A DNA stretch of 47,558 nt from positions 1-47,558 of the forward strand of contig JAFGVN010000103.1 in the NCBI GenBank assembly GCA_016937975.1. The letters are read 5' to 3'. Source of the stretch: Clostridia bacterium (GTDB taxonomy: Bacteria > Bacillota > Clostridia > Peptostreptococcales > Acidaminobacteraceae). A program made the position numbers and the translations under genes. Below the pieces are notes generated by a model. It was not told the DNA's origin. It was given only the letters and a program-made list of their open reading frames with translations, and did no database searches. How positions within the stretch are numbered: the stretch's first letter is position 1; the number at the start of each line of letters is the position of its first letter. Shown here in pieces: positions 37,100 through 45,516 of this stretch.

Positions 37100-37541
37100 T
37101 ATTCCAAGTCCAGTGAAAATAACAAAAGATGGTGTTGAATATATCTCAAGAGTTGAAAGAAGCAAGTATTTAATTTCTGAATTGACAAGAGCTGCACTAC
37201 GTGATGTAGGGAAGTTCTTAAGAAGAAAGCAGTTAGATGAAGCAAGAAAGCTTCCAGGCTTTAAGAGAGGTAAACGTCCACTTAGAGCATTTCAGTACTG
37301 GGTAAGGAGTCGTGAACAAGACTTGATAACAGGGATTAAACATAATACCTGGTATGGAGCTCTTCAGGAACTCGGTTCAAAGAATCATCCTAAAAAAGGG
37401 ATTGTATCAAACTCGGTTATGGAAAACATAGATGAGATCAGAAGAATTGAAGGACAATATCTATCAGCAATAGAGGATGAAAACAGAGCTATTGGACTGA
37501 TTAGTGATGATGAATATGGACTTGAGGAGGATGAAGAATGA
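37092..37541 (+). CDS. HK97 gp10-like tail-joining component
   Basis: 149 residues, basic (LRRKQLDEARKLPGFKRGKRPLRAFQYWVRSREQDLITGIKHNTWYGALQELGSKNHPKKGIV). The sequence GxxxNTWYGALQELGSxxHP is the recognisable gp10-family core. The C-terminus is a long acidic tail (DDEYGLEEDEE). It overlaps the next gene by four bases. Confidence 0.8.
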   Translation: MANIPSPVKITKDGVEYISRVERSKYLISELTRAALRDVGKFLRRKQLDEARKLPGFKRGKRPLRAFQYWVRSREQDLITGIKHNTWYGALQELGSKNHPKKGIVSNSVMENIDEIRRIEGQYLSAIEDENRAIGLISDDEYGLEEDEE

Positions 37542-37942
37542 TTTTAATGCTTAGAAAAGCAGTGCAGGCATATTTATTGTCTCATCATCCAAGAGTCTAT
37601 TTTAGAAATGATATTCCTAAAGATGCAAAGTTTCCATACTTAGTATATGATTTTCATCCTACTTTTACCTTAGATGAAAGTTCTGAAAGACTTCTGATTG
37701 ATATAGATGCCTGGGATAAACCAAGTAATGGTGACTCAACTCAAATTGAAACTCTCATAGAATCGGTTAATGGCAATGGGGATTTAAGTAATCCTACTGG
37801 ATTAAATTTTAAAACGATTTCTAATGAGGATGTCATGGCAACCTTTAGACTTGAGAGCCGAAATATAATCGATGATGATGATCCTAAAATATTAAGAAGA
37901 AAATACACCTATGCCACAGTTGTATATGAAAGGAGCAGTTAA
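37538..37942 (+). CDS. Tail terminator/tail completion protein
   Basis: 134 residues with LLSHHPRVYFRNDIPKDAKFPYLVYDFHPTF, then LLIDIDAWDKPSNGDSTQIETLIESV, which follow the fold order of tail-terminator proteins (SPP1 gp17-like). Position between the gp10-like gene and the tail tube gene supports this. It overlaps the next gene by one base. Confidence 0.75.
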   Translation: MILMLRKAVQAYLLSHHPRVYFRNDIPKDAKFPYLVYDFHPTFTLDESSERLLIDIDAWDKPSNGDSTQIETLIESVNGNGDLSNPTGLNFKTISNEDVMATFRLESRNIIDDDDPKILRRKYTYATVVYERSS

Positions 37943-38508
37943 TGGCAAAGTATAAAACAGAACAACTAGCGAATATACAAGTTGACTATGGTATAGCATA
38001 TGTTGACTATGGTGAAGTCACTCAAAAGTTACTCGGACCAACTAAAGGTGGAGGTACTTTTGATGCTTCACAAACCATTAGAGATTTAGAATTTGATGGT
38101 AAGCAAGGAAAAACAAAAGGCATGCAATATGTCGATGAGATTAATGCTGTTTTAAAGCTTGTCTCTTTAGCAATCACCAATGATGATTTGGCCATTGCAA
38201 TGCCTTATTTGAAAAAAACAGATGATGGAGAAGGAAACATTAACTTTACTTGTGATTCTTCAAGTTTAGGTTTGATTCCAAGTTCTGCATACTTTAAAAA
38301 CATAACCATGTTTGCTAAATTGGCAGGTGGTGGTTTTAAGAAAATCACTCTTTACAATGCCATGAATGAAGCACCATTTACTTTGGCAGCAGTACCAAAA
38401 TCAGAAGGTACAGTAAACATGGAAATCTATGCACATTGGGAATCTGATGAAATTCAAACACTGGATAAATTGTTTGAAATCACAACAGTACCTACGATTG
38501 CTGCATAA
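37942..38508 (+). CDS. Major tail tube protein
   Basis: 188 residues that would build the non-contractile tail tube. Features: an N-terminal NIQVDYGIAYVDYGEVTQKLLGPTKGGGTF, and the later AITNDDLAIAMPYLKK and AAVPKSEGTVNMEIYAHWES. A terminator-like hairpin lies directly after it, as is common after this highly expressed gene. Confidence 0.85.
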   Translation: MAKYKTEQLANIQVDYGIAYVDYGEVTQKLLGPTKGGGTFDASQTIRDLEFDGKQGKTKGMQYVDEINAVLKLVSLAITNDDLAIAMPYLKKTDDGEGNINFTCDSSSLGLIPSSAYFKNITMFAKLAGGGFKKITLYNAMNEAPFTLAAVPKSEGTVNMEIYAHWESDEIQTLDKLFEITTVPTIAA

Positions 38509-38515
38509 CACATTT

Positions 38516-38539
38516 AAGGGACTTCTTGGTCCCTTTTTT
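38516..38539 (+). terminator. Terminator/attenuator after the tail tube gene
   Basis: AAGGGAC 38516-38522 and GTCCCTT 38529-38535, loop TTCTTG, with a run of six T (38534-38539). It lies inside the structural operon, so it probably trims rather than ends transcription. Confidence 0.85.
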
Positions 38540-38560
38540 AATTGTACAAGGAGGAAAATC

Positions 38561-38860
38561 TTGAAGATTACAACTAGACAAGCTTTAAAGGTATCAAAAC
38601 TTATTGGAAAGCTTAACTTAAAAATATCCAATCCAAAAGGTACAGCTGAAGAGATTGGTGCAGATCTAATTTTACAAATTGCAGGCAAGGTTGGAGATGC
38701 TGAAGAAGAAGTATCTGAAATTGTGTCTATGCTTACTGGACTTCCAAAAGAGGAAGCACTTGATGCAGATTTAATGGAAATCTTTGAAAAGGAAAAAGGT
38801 GAGAATGGCTTTATAAGTTTTTTTATATCTGCTGTCAAACATCGTATTCAAGAATCATAG
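38561..38860 (+). CDS. Tail assembly chaperone gpG
   Basis: 99 residues from TTG 38561, six bases after AGGAGG 38549-38554. The acidic helical content (TAEEIGADLILQIAGKVGDAEEEVSEIVSMLTGL) is typical of gpG-type chaperones, which bind the tape measure protein during tail assembly. Near its end seven T at 38818-38824 provide a frameshift site into the downstream frame. A longer in-frame reading from 38429 would run through the terminator and the tail tube gene and is rejected. Confidence 0.85.
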   Translation: MKITTRQALKVSKLIGKLNLKISNPKGTAEEIGADLILQIAGKVGDAEEEVSEIVSMLTGLPKEEALDADLMEIFEKEKGENGFISFFISAVKHRIQES

Positions 38861-39141
38861 AGGTTCTTGGTCAAACCTATGATTTAGGTGCTATTTTAGA
38901 TTTGGAATTTGAAAATACCATGGTCATACATGCACTTGAAAAAGAAGTTGAAAGAGCAGCTTGGGATATTTGGATCGCAAAATACCCAGACTTTACTGAA
39001 GAAACCTTTATCTCTTTCTCTGATTTTCTTAGCTTACAGATGAAACCTAATGAAGTGAAAGTATTCAAGTCAGATGAAGAAATTTTAGATGAAATGCTAA
39101 AAGTTGTATCTCAATATGAATCAAGAAAAGGAGGACAATAG
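38561..39141 (+). CDS. Tail assembly chaperone gpGT, made by -1 frameshift
   Basis: If the ribosome slips back one base on T TTT TTT (38818-38824), translation continues in the frame that holds codons from 38824 to the TAG at 39139-39141 with no stop in between, giving about 193 residues (88 from gpG plus 105). The T part (ILDLEFENTMVIHALEKEVERAAWDIWIAKYPDFTEETF split as two halves) has no convincing start of its own: the ATG at 38914 lacks a ribosome binding site. This matches the lambda G/GT arrangement in the same genome position. Confidence 0.8.
38818..38824 (+). promoter_or_regulatory. Programmed -1 ribosomal frameshift site
   Basis: TTTTTTT positioned as T TTT TTT relative to the gpG frame (codons 38819-38821 and 38822-38824). 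Both tRNAs can re-pair fully after slipping back one base. Confidence 0.78.
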
Positions 39142-41088
39142 GTGAAAATATTTGAGTTGTTTGGATCTATCTTTGTAGAATCAGACAAAGCCAATGAATC
39201 CCTGGATCAAACAGATAATAAAGCCAAGAATATTGTAGGATCTCTTGGTTCAGGTATTAAAACAGCTGCCAAGTGGACAGCAGGTATTACTGCAGGTGCA
39301 ATTGCTGTTGGTGGTGCAATGCTTAAGGCTGGTGAGAAGTTTGCAGAAACCACTGACAATATTGATAAGATGAGTCAAAAGTTAGGCTTATCGAGACAAG
39401 GCTTTCAAGAATGGGATTTTATTCTTTCTCAAAGTGGTGCATCCATCGATAGTATGAAGTCAGGGATGACAAAACTTAATAATTCCTTTGATGAGTTAAA
39501 GAATGGTTCAGGTGCAGGTGCAAAAGCATTCGAAAGATTAAATCTGTCTATGGATGATTTAGCAGGTATGAGTCAAGAACAGATATTTGAAGCAACTATT
39601 AAAGCACTTCAAGGCGTGTCTGATGAAAGTGAAAGAGCAGCTATTGCTAGTGATTTACTTGGAAAAAGTGCTGTAGAATTAGCTCCACTCTTAAACTCTG
39701 GAGCAGGTAGTATTGATGCAATGAAACAGACTGCCAATGAACTTGGACTCATCTTAGGAGATGATGCCATTGATGCAGGTGTTAAGTTTACTGATACAAT
39801 GGATCAAATCAGAAGATCGTTAAAAGCATTAACTATGGGATTCATGAAAACCATTATGCCGATGCTTCAGGATTTTCTTGATTTTGTTCAAGATAATATG
39901 CCATTGATTCAGGAGATTATGGGAGATACCTTTGAGATGCTTGGTGCTGCAGTCGAATCAGTTATGCCACTCTTTAAAAGTATTCTAGAAGGTGTTTTAC
40001 CACCGCTTATAGGTATGTTTTCAGAACTTGGGACCAATGTTATACCCATACTGGTCAGTATGGTTACTGGGTTAGTACAGACTGTATTACCGATTTTTAT
40101 AGAGGTGTTTAATACAATTATCACCAGTTTATTACCTCCATTCGTGGAGTTTTTTAATGTAATCATAACTCTGCTTTTGCCACCATTTATTGAAATGTTT
40201 AATCGATTAGTCCAAGAGGTTTTACCACCACTCATTGAAGCCTTTAAAACTGTAGTTGAAAACTTATTACCACCACTCATAGATCTATTTACAAGAATTA
40301 TAGAAGCGGTATTACCAGTACTCATTGATCTTTTCAATATGTTCATTGATACGATTCTGCCACCATTTATTGAGCTTCTTGAAGTGATTGCTAGTGATGT
40401 TTTGCCATTTGTCATGGATGCATTTGAAGTCTTTGCTGACTACATTATCCCTAAACTCATGAAAGCATTTGAAGCTATGAAGCCATATATTGAAAAAGTG
40501 ATGAATATTGTAGCAGGCATTATAAAAACTGTTATTGGTATTATTACTTTGGATTGGGAAGGTGCCTGGGAAGGCATTAAATCTATTTTATCCAATGCTT
40601 GGGATGCAATTTTGATTGCTCTGGATTTATTTACTAAGCCATTTCAAGAGGTGTTTCAGAAGATTGCTGAAGTCGTTAAAGGCATCTGGGATGGTTTGGT
40701 TGAGAACATTAAAAGTGGTATCAACTGGATCATAAAGGGCATTAACTCATTCATTGAAGGTGTAAACAAGATCAAGATCCCGAATTTTGTACCAGGTGTT
40801 GGTGGTAAGAGCTTAAACATAGCTACCATACCTTTATTAGAAAAAGGTGGAGAAATTCTTAAGTCTGGTATGGCCATTGTTGGAGAAAAAGGACCTGAGA
40901 AACTGTTCTTGCCTGAAGGTGCAAAAGTCAAACCGATTAGTCGAGTTGAAGAAGCTGCAAATAGTAAAAGAAATGGCAATATCTATCAAGAAGTCAATAT
41001 TTACAGTCCAAAGCCTCTAACTCCAAGTGAAGTGGGTAAACAAACAAAACGTGCATCTAGAAAACTAGCATTTGAGCTTTCAACATAG
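39142..41088 (+). CDS. Tail tape measure protein
   Basis: 648 residues; length predicts a tail of roughly 90-100 nm by the usual 1.5 angstrom per residue rule. It starts at GTG 39142 after AAAGGAGGAC. N-terminal helices (NESLDQTDNKAKNIVGSLGSG), a hydrophobic stretch (about 43-62), a tape-measure core (DKMSQKLGLSRQGFQEW), then eleven 15-residue repeats (286-450) starting LPP/IP, a Trp-containing part (DWEGAWEGIKSILSNAWDAI) and a C-terminal region (KGGEILKSGMAIVGEKGPEKLFLPEGAKV) typical of tape measure tails. It is short for the family. Confidence 0.92.
   Translation: MKIFELFGSIFVESDKANESLDQTDNKAKNIVGSLGSGIKTAAKWTAGITAGAIAVGGAMLKAGEKFAETTDNIDKMSQKLGLSRQGFQEWDFILSQSGASIDSMKSGMTKLNNSFDELKNGSGAGAKAFERLNLSMDDLAGMSQEQIFEATIKALQGVSDESERAAIASDLLGKSAVELAPLLNSGAGSIDAMKQTANELGLILGDDAIDAGVKFTDTMDQIRRSLKALTMGFMKTIMPMLQDFLDFVQDNMPLIQEIMGDTFEMLGAAVESVMPLFKSILEGVLPPLIGMFSELGTNVIPILVSMVTGLVQTVLPIFIEVFNTIITSLLPPFVEFFNVIITLLLPPFIEMFNRLVQEVLPPLIEAFKTVVENLLPPLIDLFTRIIEAVLPVLIDLFNMFIDTILPPFIELLEVIASDVLPFVMDAFEVFADYIIPKLMKAFEAMKPYIEKVMNIVAGIIKTVIGIITLDWEGAWEGIKSILSNAWDAILIALDLFTKPFQEVFQKIAEVVKGIWDGLVENIKSGINWIIKGINSFIEGVNKIKIPNFVPGVGGKSLNIATIPLLEKGGEILKSGMAIVGEKGPEKLFLPEGAKVKPISRVEEAANSKRNGNIYQEVNIYSPKPLTPSEVGKQTKRASRKLAFELST
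39997..40491 (+). repeat. Eleven tandem 45-bp (15-residue) repeats in the tape measure gene
   Basis: Residues 286-450 divide into eleven units of exactly 15 residues with no gap, each starting (L/I)P and continuing with a pattern such as LPPFIEMFNRLVQEV and LPPLIEAFKTVVENL. DNA identity between units is moderate, so the repeat is old and kept at protein level. Confidence 0.85.
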
Positions 41089-41097
41089 GAGGACATA

Positions 41098-41943
41098 ATG
41101 AGATCATTAAAAATAACAAGTGAAAATGGATCCAGTATCTCAATTGGTCAAACTAATCCTTATATGCTTCAAGTGCTAGAAGGGACTGGGATTCCAGATT
41201 CAACAAAAGAAAGTGTGAAATCACCTAATCAAGATGGCAGCACACATATTCAAACACTTTTAGAAGATCGGGAAATTGAATTAGAGTTTGGGATTTTAGA
41301 AAGTGATTTCCCAACTCTTTTTAATTTAAAAGAAGTTGTCTGCAGAACATTAAATCCTAAGTATGCTTTAACAATCGTCTATGATTACCCAGGGGGCAGT
41401 AAAAAGATTATAGGTAGACTTTCTGGACCTGTAGAATTTCCAGAAGGTGATATGCTTGGTTATCAAAAGGCAATATGCACAATTGAATGTGCAGATCCTT
41501 ATTGGACAGATCTAGAATTAACAGGAGAGAAGCTTGCTGTTTCTGCACCATATTTTAGATTTCCATTAAGATTTATACCGAATACTATGTTCAGTGTGAT
41601 TCAGAATAAAACCATTGTGATTGAAAACATGGGTCATGTATCAACTCCAGTATGGATTAAGTTTTTTGGACCTGCTTTGAATCCAGTTGTAACGAATTTA
41701 ACAACTGGTGAGTTTATGAAAATAAATAAAGAGCTTTTACCAGGTGAAGTACTTGAAATCAATACAGCATTAGGTAATAAGAGTGTCATGATTAATGGTG
41801 TGAATGCGTTTGGTTTTATTGATTTAGATAGTGACTTCTTTTATCTGGTACCAGGAGAGAACACTTTGACTTATGATGCAGAAAGTGGTTCTGAGAGTGC
41901 TGAGGTTATTATAAATTATAACAATCGATATGTGGGGGTTTAG
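41098..41943 (+). CDS. Distal tail protein (Dit-like)
   Basis: 281 residues. The N-terminal domain includes GIPDSTKESVKSPNQDGSTHIQTLLEDREIELEF and KYALTIVYDYPGGSKKIIGRLSG, then CTIECADPYW, the pattern of siphovirus Dit proteins that form the hub between tail tube and tip. A C-terminal beta domain follows (INTALGNKSVMINGVNAFG). AGGAGGACATA precedes the ATG. Confidence 0.85.
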   Translation: MRSLKITSENGSSISIGQTNPYMLQVLEGTGIPDSTKESVKSPNQDGSTHIQTLLEDREIELEFGILESDFPTLFNLKEVVCRTLNPKYALTIVYDYPGGSKKIIGRLSGPVEFPEGDMLGYQKAICTIECADPYWTDLELTGEKLAVSAPYFRFPLRFIPNTMFSVIQNKTIVIENMGHVSTPVWIKFFGPALNPVVTNLTTGEFMKINKELLPGEVLEINTALGNKSVMINGVNAFGFIDLDSDFFYLVPGENTLTYDAESGSESAEVIINYNNRYVGV

Positions 41944-43008
41944 ATGATTAGAGTGTTCGATATTAATTTAAATCTATTAGCTGAAGTAGATGATTATGAA
42001 AGTCTAGTATTTACAAGAGATTATTATACTCATGGGACTTTTGAAATAGTGATGAATGCAGAAAAAGAAAATGCTAAGTATCTAAAGAAGAACAATATTA
42101 TTTTATTAGGAAAATCAAAGCATAAATGTGGGATTATAAAATCTGTTGAAATTGTTTCTGAAGAAAGTGAAGTCGCAACTGTGACAGGTTTTACTTTAGA
42201 TTATTTGTTAATCAATAGAATCATAAAACCACCAACTGGTGAAATGTTTGATTCAGTTACTGGTCCAGTAGAATCATGTATGAAGCATTATATCGATGTC
42301 TCTATGATTAATCCTGTAGATCCAAATAGAAAGATCTCAATTTTCAGTTTAGCTGCAGATCAACTAAGAGGAGAAAATGCAGTTTATAATGCCAGAGGTG
42401 AGAACTTAGAAGAATTTATTTCTGCAATGAGATCTGAACGAGAGATTGGTTTAAGGACCTATATAGACACTGTTAATAAAAAAATTGAGATGGACATTCT
42501 TATAGGTCAAGACAAAACCATGAGTTCTTCTAATCCTGTAATTTTTTCGACAGAATATGACAATTTAATCAATCAAAGTTTTTTTCAAACAGATGTAGAT
42601 GAAAGAAACTTTGCATATGTACTTGGTCAAGGTGATGGTATCGATAGATTACTTTTGGAAGTTGGTGATACAAGTGATATGGATAGAAAAGAAATTCTCA
42701 TAGAAGCAAATGTAGAAACGGAAAACTTGGAATCACATGCATTAACTGAACTCTCAAAGTATAAAGAAGTGATAACCTTTGAAGCTGAAGTGATTAATAG
42801 GTCACCTTTTAAGTATGAAGAAGACTTCAACATAGGTGACATCGTGACAATAAATAATAAGAGATGGGGTTTGAGACTAGATGCCAGGATAACTCAGATC
42901 ACAGAAATCTATGAAGCTGAAAATCATGCCATTGAAGTTGTGTTTGGTAACAACATACCAACTTTAAAAAGCATTGTAAATAAGAAAACAAAGAAGGAGG
43001 TCAGATAG
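41944..43008 (+). CDS. Tail-tip protein (Gp37/Tal-like)
   Basis: 354 residues beginning MIRVFDINLNLLAEVDDYESLVFTRDYYTHGTFEI, the pattern of the Siphovirus Gp37-like/tail-associated family that caps the tail tip below Dit. FTLDYLLINRIIKPP and FNIGDIVTINNKRWGLRLDARITQI are further family-like stretches. No peptidase or lysozyme domain is seen, so cell-wall digestion must come from other proteins. It begins one base... directly after the Dit stop, with GGGGGTTTAG as a weak ribosome binding site. Confidence 0.82.
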   Translation: MIRVFDINLNLLAEVDDYESLVFTRDYYTHGTFEIVMNAEKENAKYLKKNNIILLGKSKHKCGIIKSVEIVSEESEVATVTGFTLDYLLINRIIKPPTGEMFDSVTGPVESCMKHYIDVSMINPVDPNRKISIFSLAADQLRGENAVYNARGENLEEFISAMRSEREIGLRTYIDTVNKKIEMDILIGQDKTMSSSNPVIFSTEYDNLINQSFFQTDVDERNFAYVLGQGDGIDRLLLEVGDTSDMDRKEILIEANVETENLESHALTELSKYKEVITFEAEVINRSPFKYEEDFNIGDIVTINNKRWGLRLDARITQITEIYEAENHAIEVVFGNNIPTLKSIVNKKTKKEVR

Positions 43009-43821
43009 ATGATAAAAGGTGGATTCTTTGAATCAAAATTGTCTGATGGTGTTTATGATAGAGAGTATTCATCGAAAGATTATGCTGACAGATGGAAGAA
43101 GTTTTTAAGTAATGGTATAGCCGTTGATGGTGGTGGACTTATTACAACTAAAAATGAAGTTTCCATTATAGAGGATACCATGACAACAAAGGTATCTATT
43201 GGAAGTGGTTATATTAACGGCTATGACTACAATATTATTAGTGATGAGATTGTTACACATGAAGCTGCAGATCCTACTAATCCAAGAATAGACAGAGTGG
43301 TTGTAGAGCTTAACTTAGATGAAGCGACAAGAGCATTTGTTGTAAAAGCTATAAAAGGTGTTCCTGCTGTAGCTCCAGTAGCTCCAGATTTAATCAGAAC
43401 CGATTCAATATGGCAACTTTCTCTGGCTCAAGTTTTGGTACCTGAAAATGTAGTTGTCCTTAATACGGGATCAGTGACAGATGAGAGATCCGATGATTTA
43501 CTTTGTGGGGTTTCAAACGTTAAACTAGGCATCACACCACCAAGTGGTGATGTAGATGTCGAAATGTTAAAAACGGAAGTTCAAAATCAATTGACAATAG
43601 AACGACTAAGTAAAGATGCAAATGATATTTTCACAGAGATTCAATACAAAAGACTTGATGGATCTTTATTCAAGAGATCTATTCTAAGTGGTGGTATTAG
43701 TCCTCAATATACTTCAAGAACTGTCAACTATTATGCTCAAGATGGGATTACTATCATTAAGAGTTTATCCTTTAATCTTATTTATACAGGTGATGACTTA
43801 ACAAGTGAGGTGATTCAATAA
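43009..43821 (+). CDS. Baseplate/tail protein with possible receptor-binding role
   Basis: 270 residues starting GGFFESKLSDGVYDREYSSKDYADRWKKFLSNGI. This N-terminus, followed by SIGSGYINGYDYNI and NPRIDRVVVELNLDEATRAF, is seen in many Firmicute phage upper-baseplate proteins. The C-terminal 70 residues (ERLSKDANDIFTEIQYKRLDGSLFKRSIL) may be the adapter to the next protein. AAGGAGGT precedes the ATG. Confidence 0.7.
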   Translation: MIKGGFFESKLSDGVYDREYSSKDYADRWKKFLSNGIAVDGGGLITTKNEVSIIEDTMTTKVSIGSGYINGYDYNIISDEIVTHEAADPTNPRIDRVVVELNLDEATRAFVVKAIKGVPAVAPVAPDLIRTDSIWQLSLAQVLVPENVVVLNTGSVTDERSDDLLCGVSNVKLGITPPSGDVDVEMLKTEVQNQLTIERLSKDANDIFTEIQYKRLDGSLFKRSILSGGISPQYTSRTVNYYAQDGITIIKSLSFNLIYTGDDLTSEVIQ

Positions 43822-44975
43822 TGGATGATTTAAAGCTTCATGGTTTGATTGGAGGCATTGGTGGTATCAAGGATTTCTTTGGAGATGGTTCAGATGGCGT
43901 TTTAGATACAACAGGTAACGTAACATTATCTTCTGTTCAAAATGGTCCTGCTTTAGTAAAACAATATGAAAGCATTAAAATTAATACAGGTCATTTTTTA
44001 ACCATTTCAAATCCTTGTAAGGCATTAGTCCTTTATTCAAAGAGTGATGTAATTATCGATGGTGAAATTTCTGTATCAAAGAAATCTCCTGATATTGCAT
44101 CTACACTTCCAAATAAGATTAAAAGAGATTTAACTCTGGATCTAATTGGTGATGCTTTTGGGATGTCTTTTGGAGAAAAAGGTGGATGCGGTGGAGACGG
44201 TGGAAGTGGTGGATATGCAAGTAGTGCTTCTGCAGGTGTTGGTGGAAAAGGTAGTTATAATTCATTATATGGTGGAGGATATGGAGGCAGTGGTGGCGTA
44301 GGAGGTTGTTATACTAATCAATCACCTGGTAAAATACAGCCTGGACAAATTGGTTCAAATGGACCACTTCTATTTGAGAAATCTGGTGCACCAGGTACTG
44401 GCAACATATTATATAGTAATGCAATTCAATCAGTAATTGGTGGTGTTGGAAGTAAATCTTCAGCTCCTGGAGGATCTTCATTATCATGTTATACTCATAC
44501 ATCTTCATATTATCAAAGGGGTGGAACTGGAGGAACTGGATATGGGGGAGGAGGAGGTGCAGGTGGAAATGCTTCAGCAGCATTTACGGGTAGTTCAATT
44601 GGAGGAACTGGTGGATCTGGTGAGTATGCAGGAGGAGTCCTTGTAATAATTGCAAAAGGGAACATAATCATTAATTCAAATGGCAAAATTTCTGCAAAAG
44701 GTGGAAATGGTGGAAATGGTGGGAACCCAACTCTTCAAATGAGCACTAACATGGTGTGGGTTGGTGGTTCAGGAGGAGGAGGAGGTGCAGGTGGAGGTCA
44801 TATAGCACTATTACTCAGAGGAGAGTTTATTAATAATGGAACAATTGATGTCTCTGGTGGATTAGGTGGAGCAGGTAGCAGTTATGCTACAGGTGGTAAT
44901 AGTGCACAGAATGGATTTAGTGGAACCTCTGGATCACTAGGTACCATTGAAATTATTTCAATTAATGAAGGTTAG
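43821..44975 (+). CDS. Glycine-rich tail adhesin-like protein
   Basis: 384 residues. About 1-110 form an ordinary N-terminal domain; from about 115 on there are dense Gly-rich runs (GGCGGDGGSGGY, YGGGYGGSGGVGG, GGTGGTGYGGGGGAGGN, GGNGGNGGNP) alternating with short beta segments (VLVIIAKGNIIINSNGKISAKGG). Such Gly-rich stretches can stack as polyglycine helices at the tip of phage adhesins, so a host-recognition role is likely. It overlaps the previous gene by one base. Confidence 0.72.
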   Translation: MDDLKLHGLIGGIGGIKDFFGDGSDGVLDTTGNVTLSSVQNGPALVKQYESIKINTGHFLTISNPCKALVLYSKSDVIIDGEISVSKKSPDIASTLPNKIKRDLTLDLIGDAFGMSFGEKGGCGGDGGSGGYASSASAGVGGKGSYNSLYGGGYGGSGGVGGCYTNQSPGKIQPGQIGSNGPLLFEKSGAPGTGNILYSNAIQSVIGGVGSKSSAPGGSSLSCYTHTSSYYQRGGTGGTGYGGGGGAGGNASAAFTGSSIGGTGGSGEYAGGVLVIIAKGNIIINSNGKISAKGGNGGNGGNPTLQMSTNMVWVGGSGGGGGAGGGHIALLLRGEFINNGTIDVSGGLGGAGSSYATGGNSAQNGFSGTSGSLGTIEIISINEG

Positions 44976-44983
44976 GTGGAAAC

Positions 44984-45352
44984 ATGAAAGCTATTTATGT
45001 TTATTCAAAGCATGTAAAAAAAGATAGAGAATTATTAGAAAGAATTAAGAAAGAACTACCTTCTAATGTCAATTTTCTTGAAGTTGATGAGATTCCAGTT
45101 GAATTGAAGTTTCTTGTTGGAGCAACGCCAGCACTTATCTTTGCTCCAAATAGACTTCAAGGAGAAGATTTATTAAATGAATCAACAGATTCAGAAATGT
45201 TGACACTGTCGGAACTTTTTAAAGAATTAGAGGCAGATGAAGAAAAGATTTATAATCAAGAGACTATGAGACTAGATTTCCTAATAAGTCAAGAAAAGGA
45301 GCTTGCTCAAGAACGTATGTTGATGGAAATGATTGTAGAAGGGAGAATATAA
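44984..45352 (+). CDS. Hypothetical tail-region protein
   Basis: 122 residues (IYVYSKHVKKDRELLERIKKELPSNVNFLEVDEIPVELKFLVGATPALIFAPNRLQGEDLL). The first half has a small alpha/beta pattern; the second is a charged helix. No known family is recognised. Its stop overlaps the next gene by one base. Confidence 0.65.
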   Translation: MKAIYVYSKHVKKDRELLERIKKELPSNVNFLEVDEIPVELKFLVGATPALIFAPNRLQGEDLLNESTDSEMLTLSELFKELEADEEKIYNQETMRLDFLISQEKELAQERMLMEMIVEGRI

Positions 45353-45483
45353 TGAGTAATTTTGTTGAAAGACTAAGAACTTTAAAAATTAAACGTTTTA
45401 TTACAGAAGTCTATCTGATGGATTTGGTGGAGAGAGGAAAAATAAATCAGGAAGAATTTAATTATATAAATGCATCTGAATAA
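45352..45483 (+). CDS. Small XkdX-like protein
   Basis: 43 residues (MSNFVERLRTLKIKRFITEVYLMDLVERGKINQEEFNYINASE). The ending V-ERGKI-xxEEFxYI resembles the XkdX family (about 45 residues) found at this position in many Firmicute phages, just before the lysis genes; function is unknown. Its stop codon falls in the loop of the terminator hairpin. GGGAGAATA precedes the ATG. Confidence 0.7.
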   Translation: MSNFVERLRTLKIKRFITEVYLMDLVERGKINQEEFNYINASE

Positions 45484-45499
45484 TCTCAGATGCATTTTT
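45471..45499 (+). terminator. Terminator overlapping the end of the XkdX-like gene
   Basis: TGCATCTGA 45471-45479 and TCAGATGCA 45486-45494 (9-bp perfect stem, 6-nt loop) followed by TTTTTAG. Lysis genes follow 20 bases later, so read-through or a separate promoter is needed. Confidence 0.85.
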
Positions 45500-45516
45500 A
45501 GTGAGAGTAGGTGAAT

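Noticed and set aside
38785-38800. GGAAAAAGG as the frameshift site in gpG
   Set aside because: In the reading frame it gives G GAA AAA, which does not allow full re-pairing in the P site; the T TTT TTT at 38818-38824 does.
44314-44646. Alternative frames within the Gly-rich gene
   Set aside because: They are shadows created by GGN-rich codons, without start signals.
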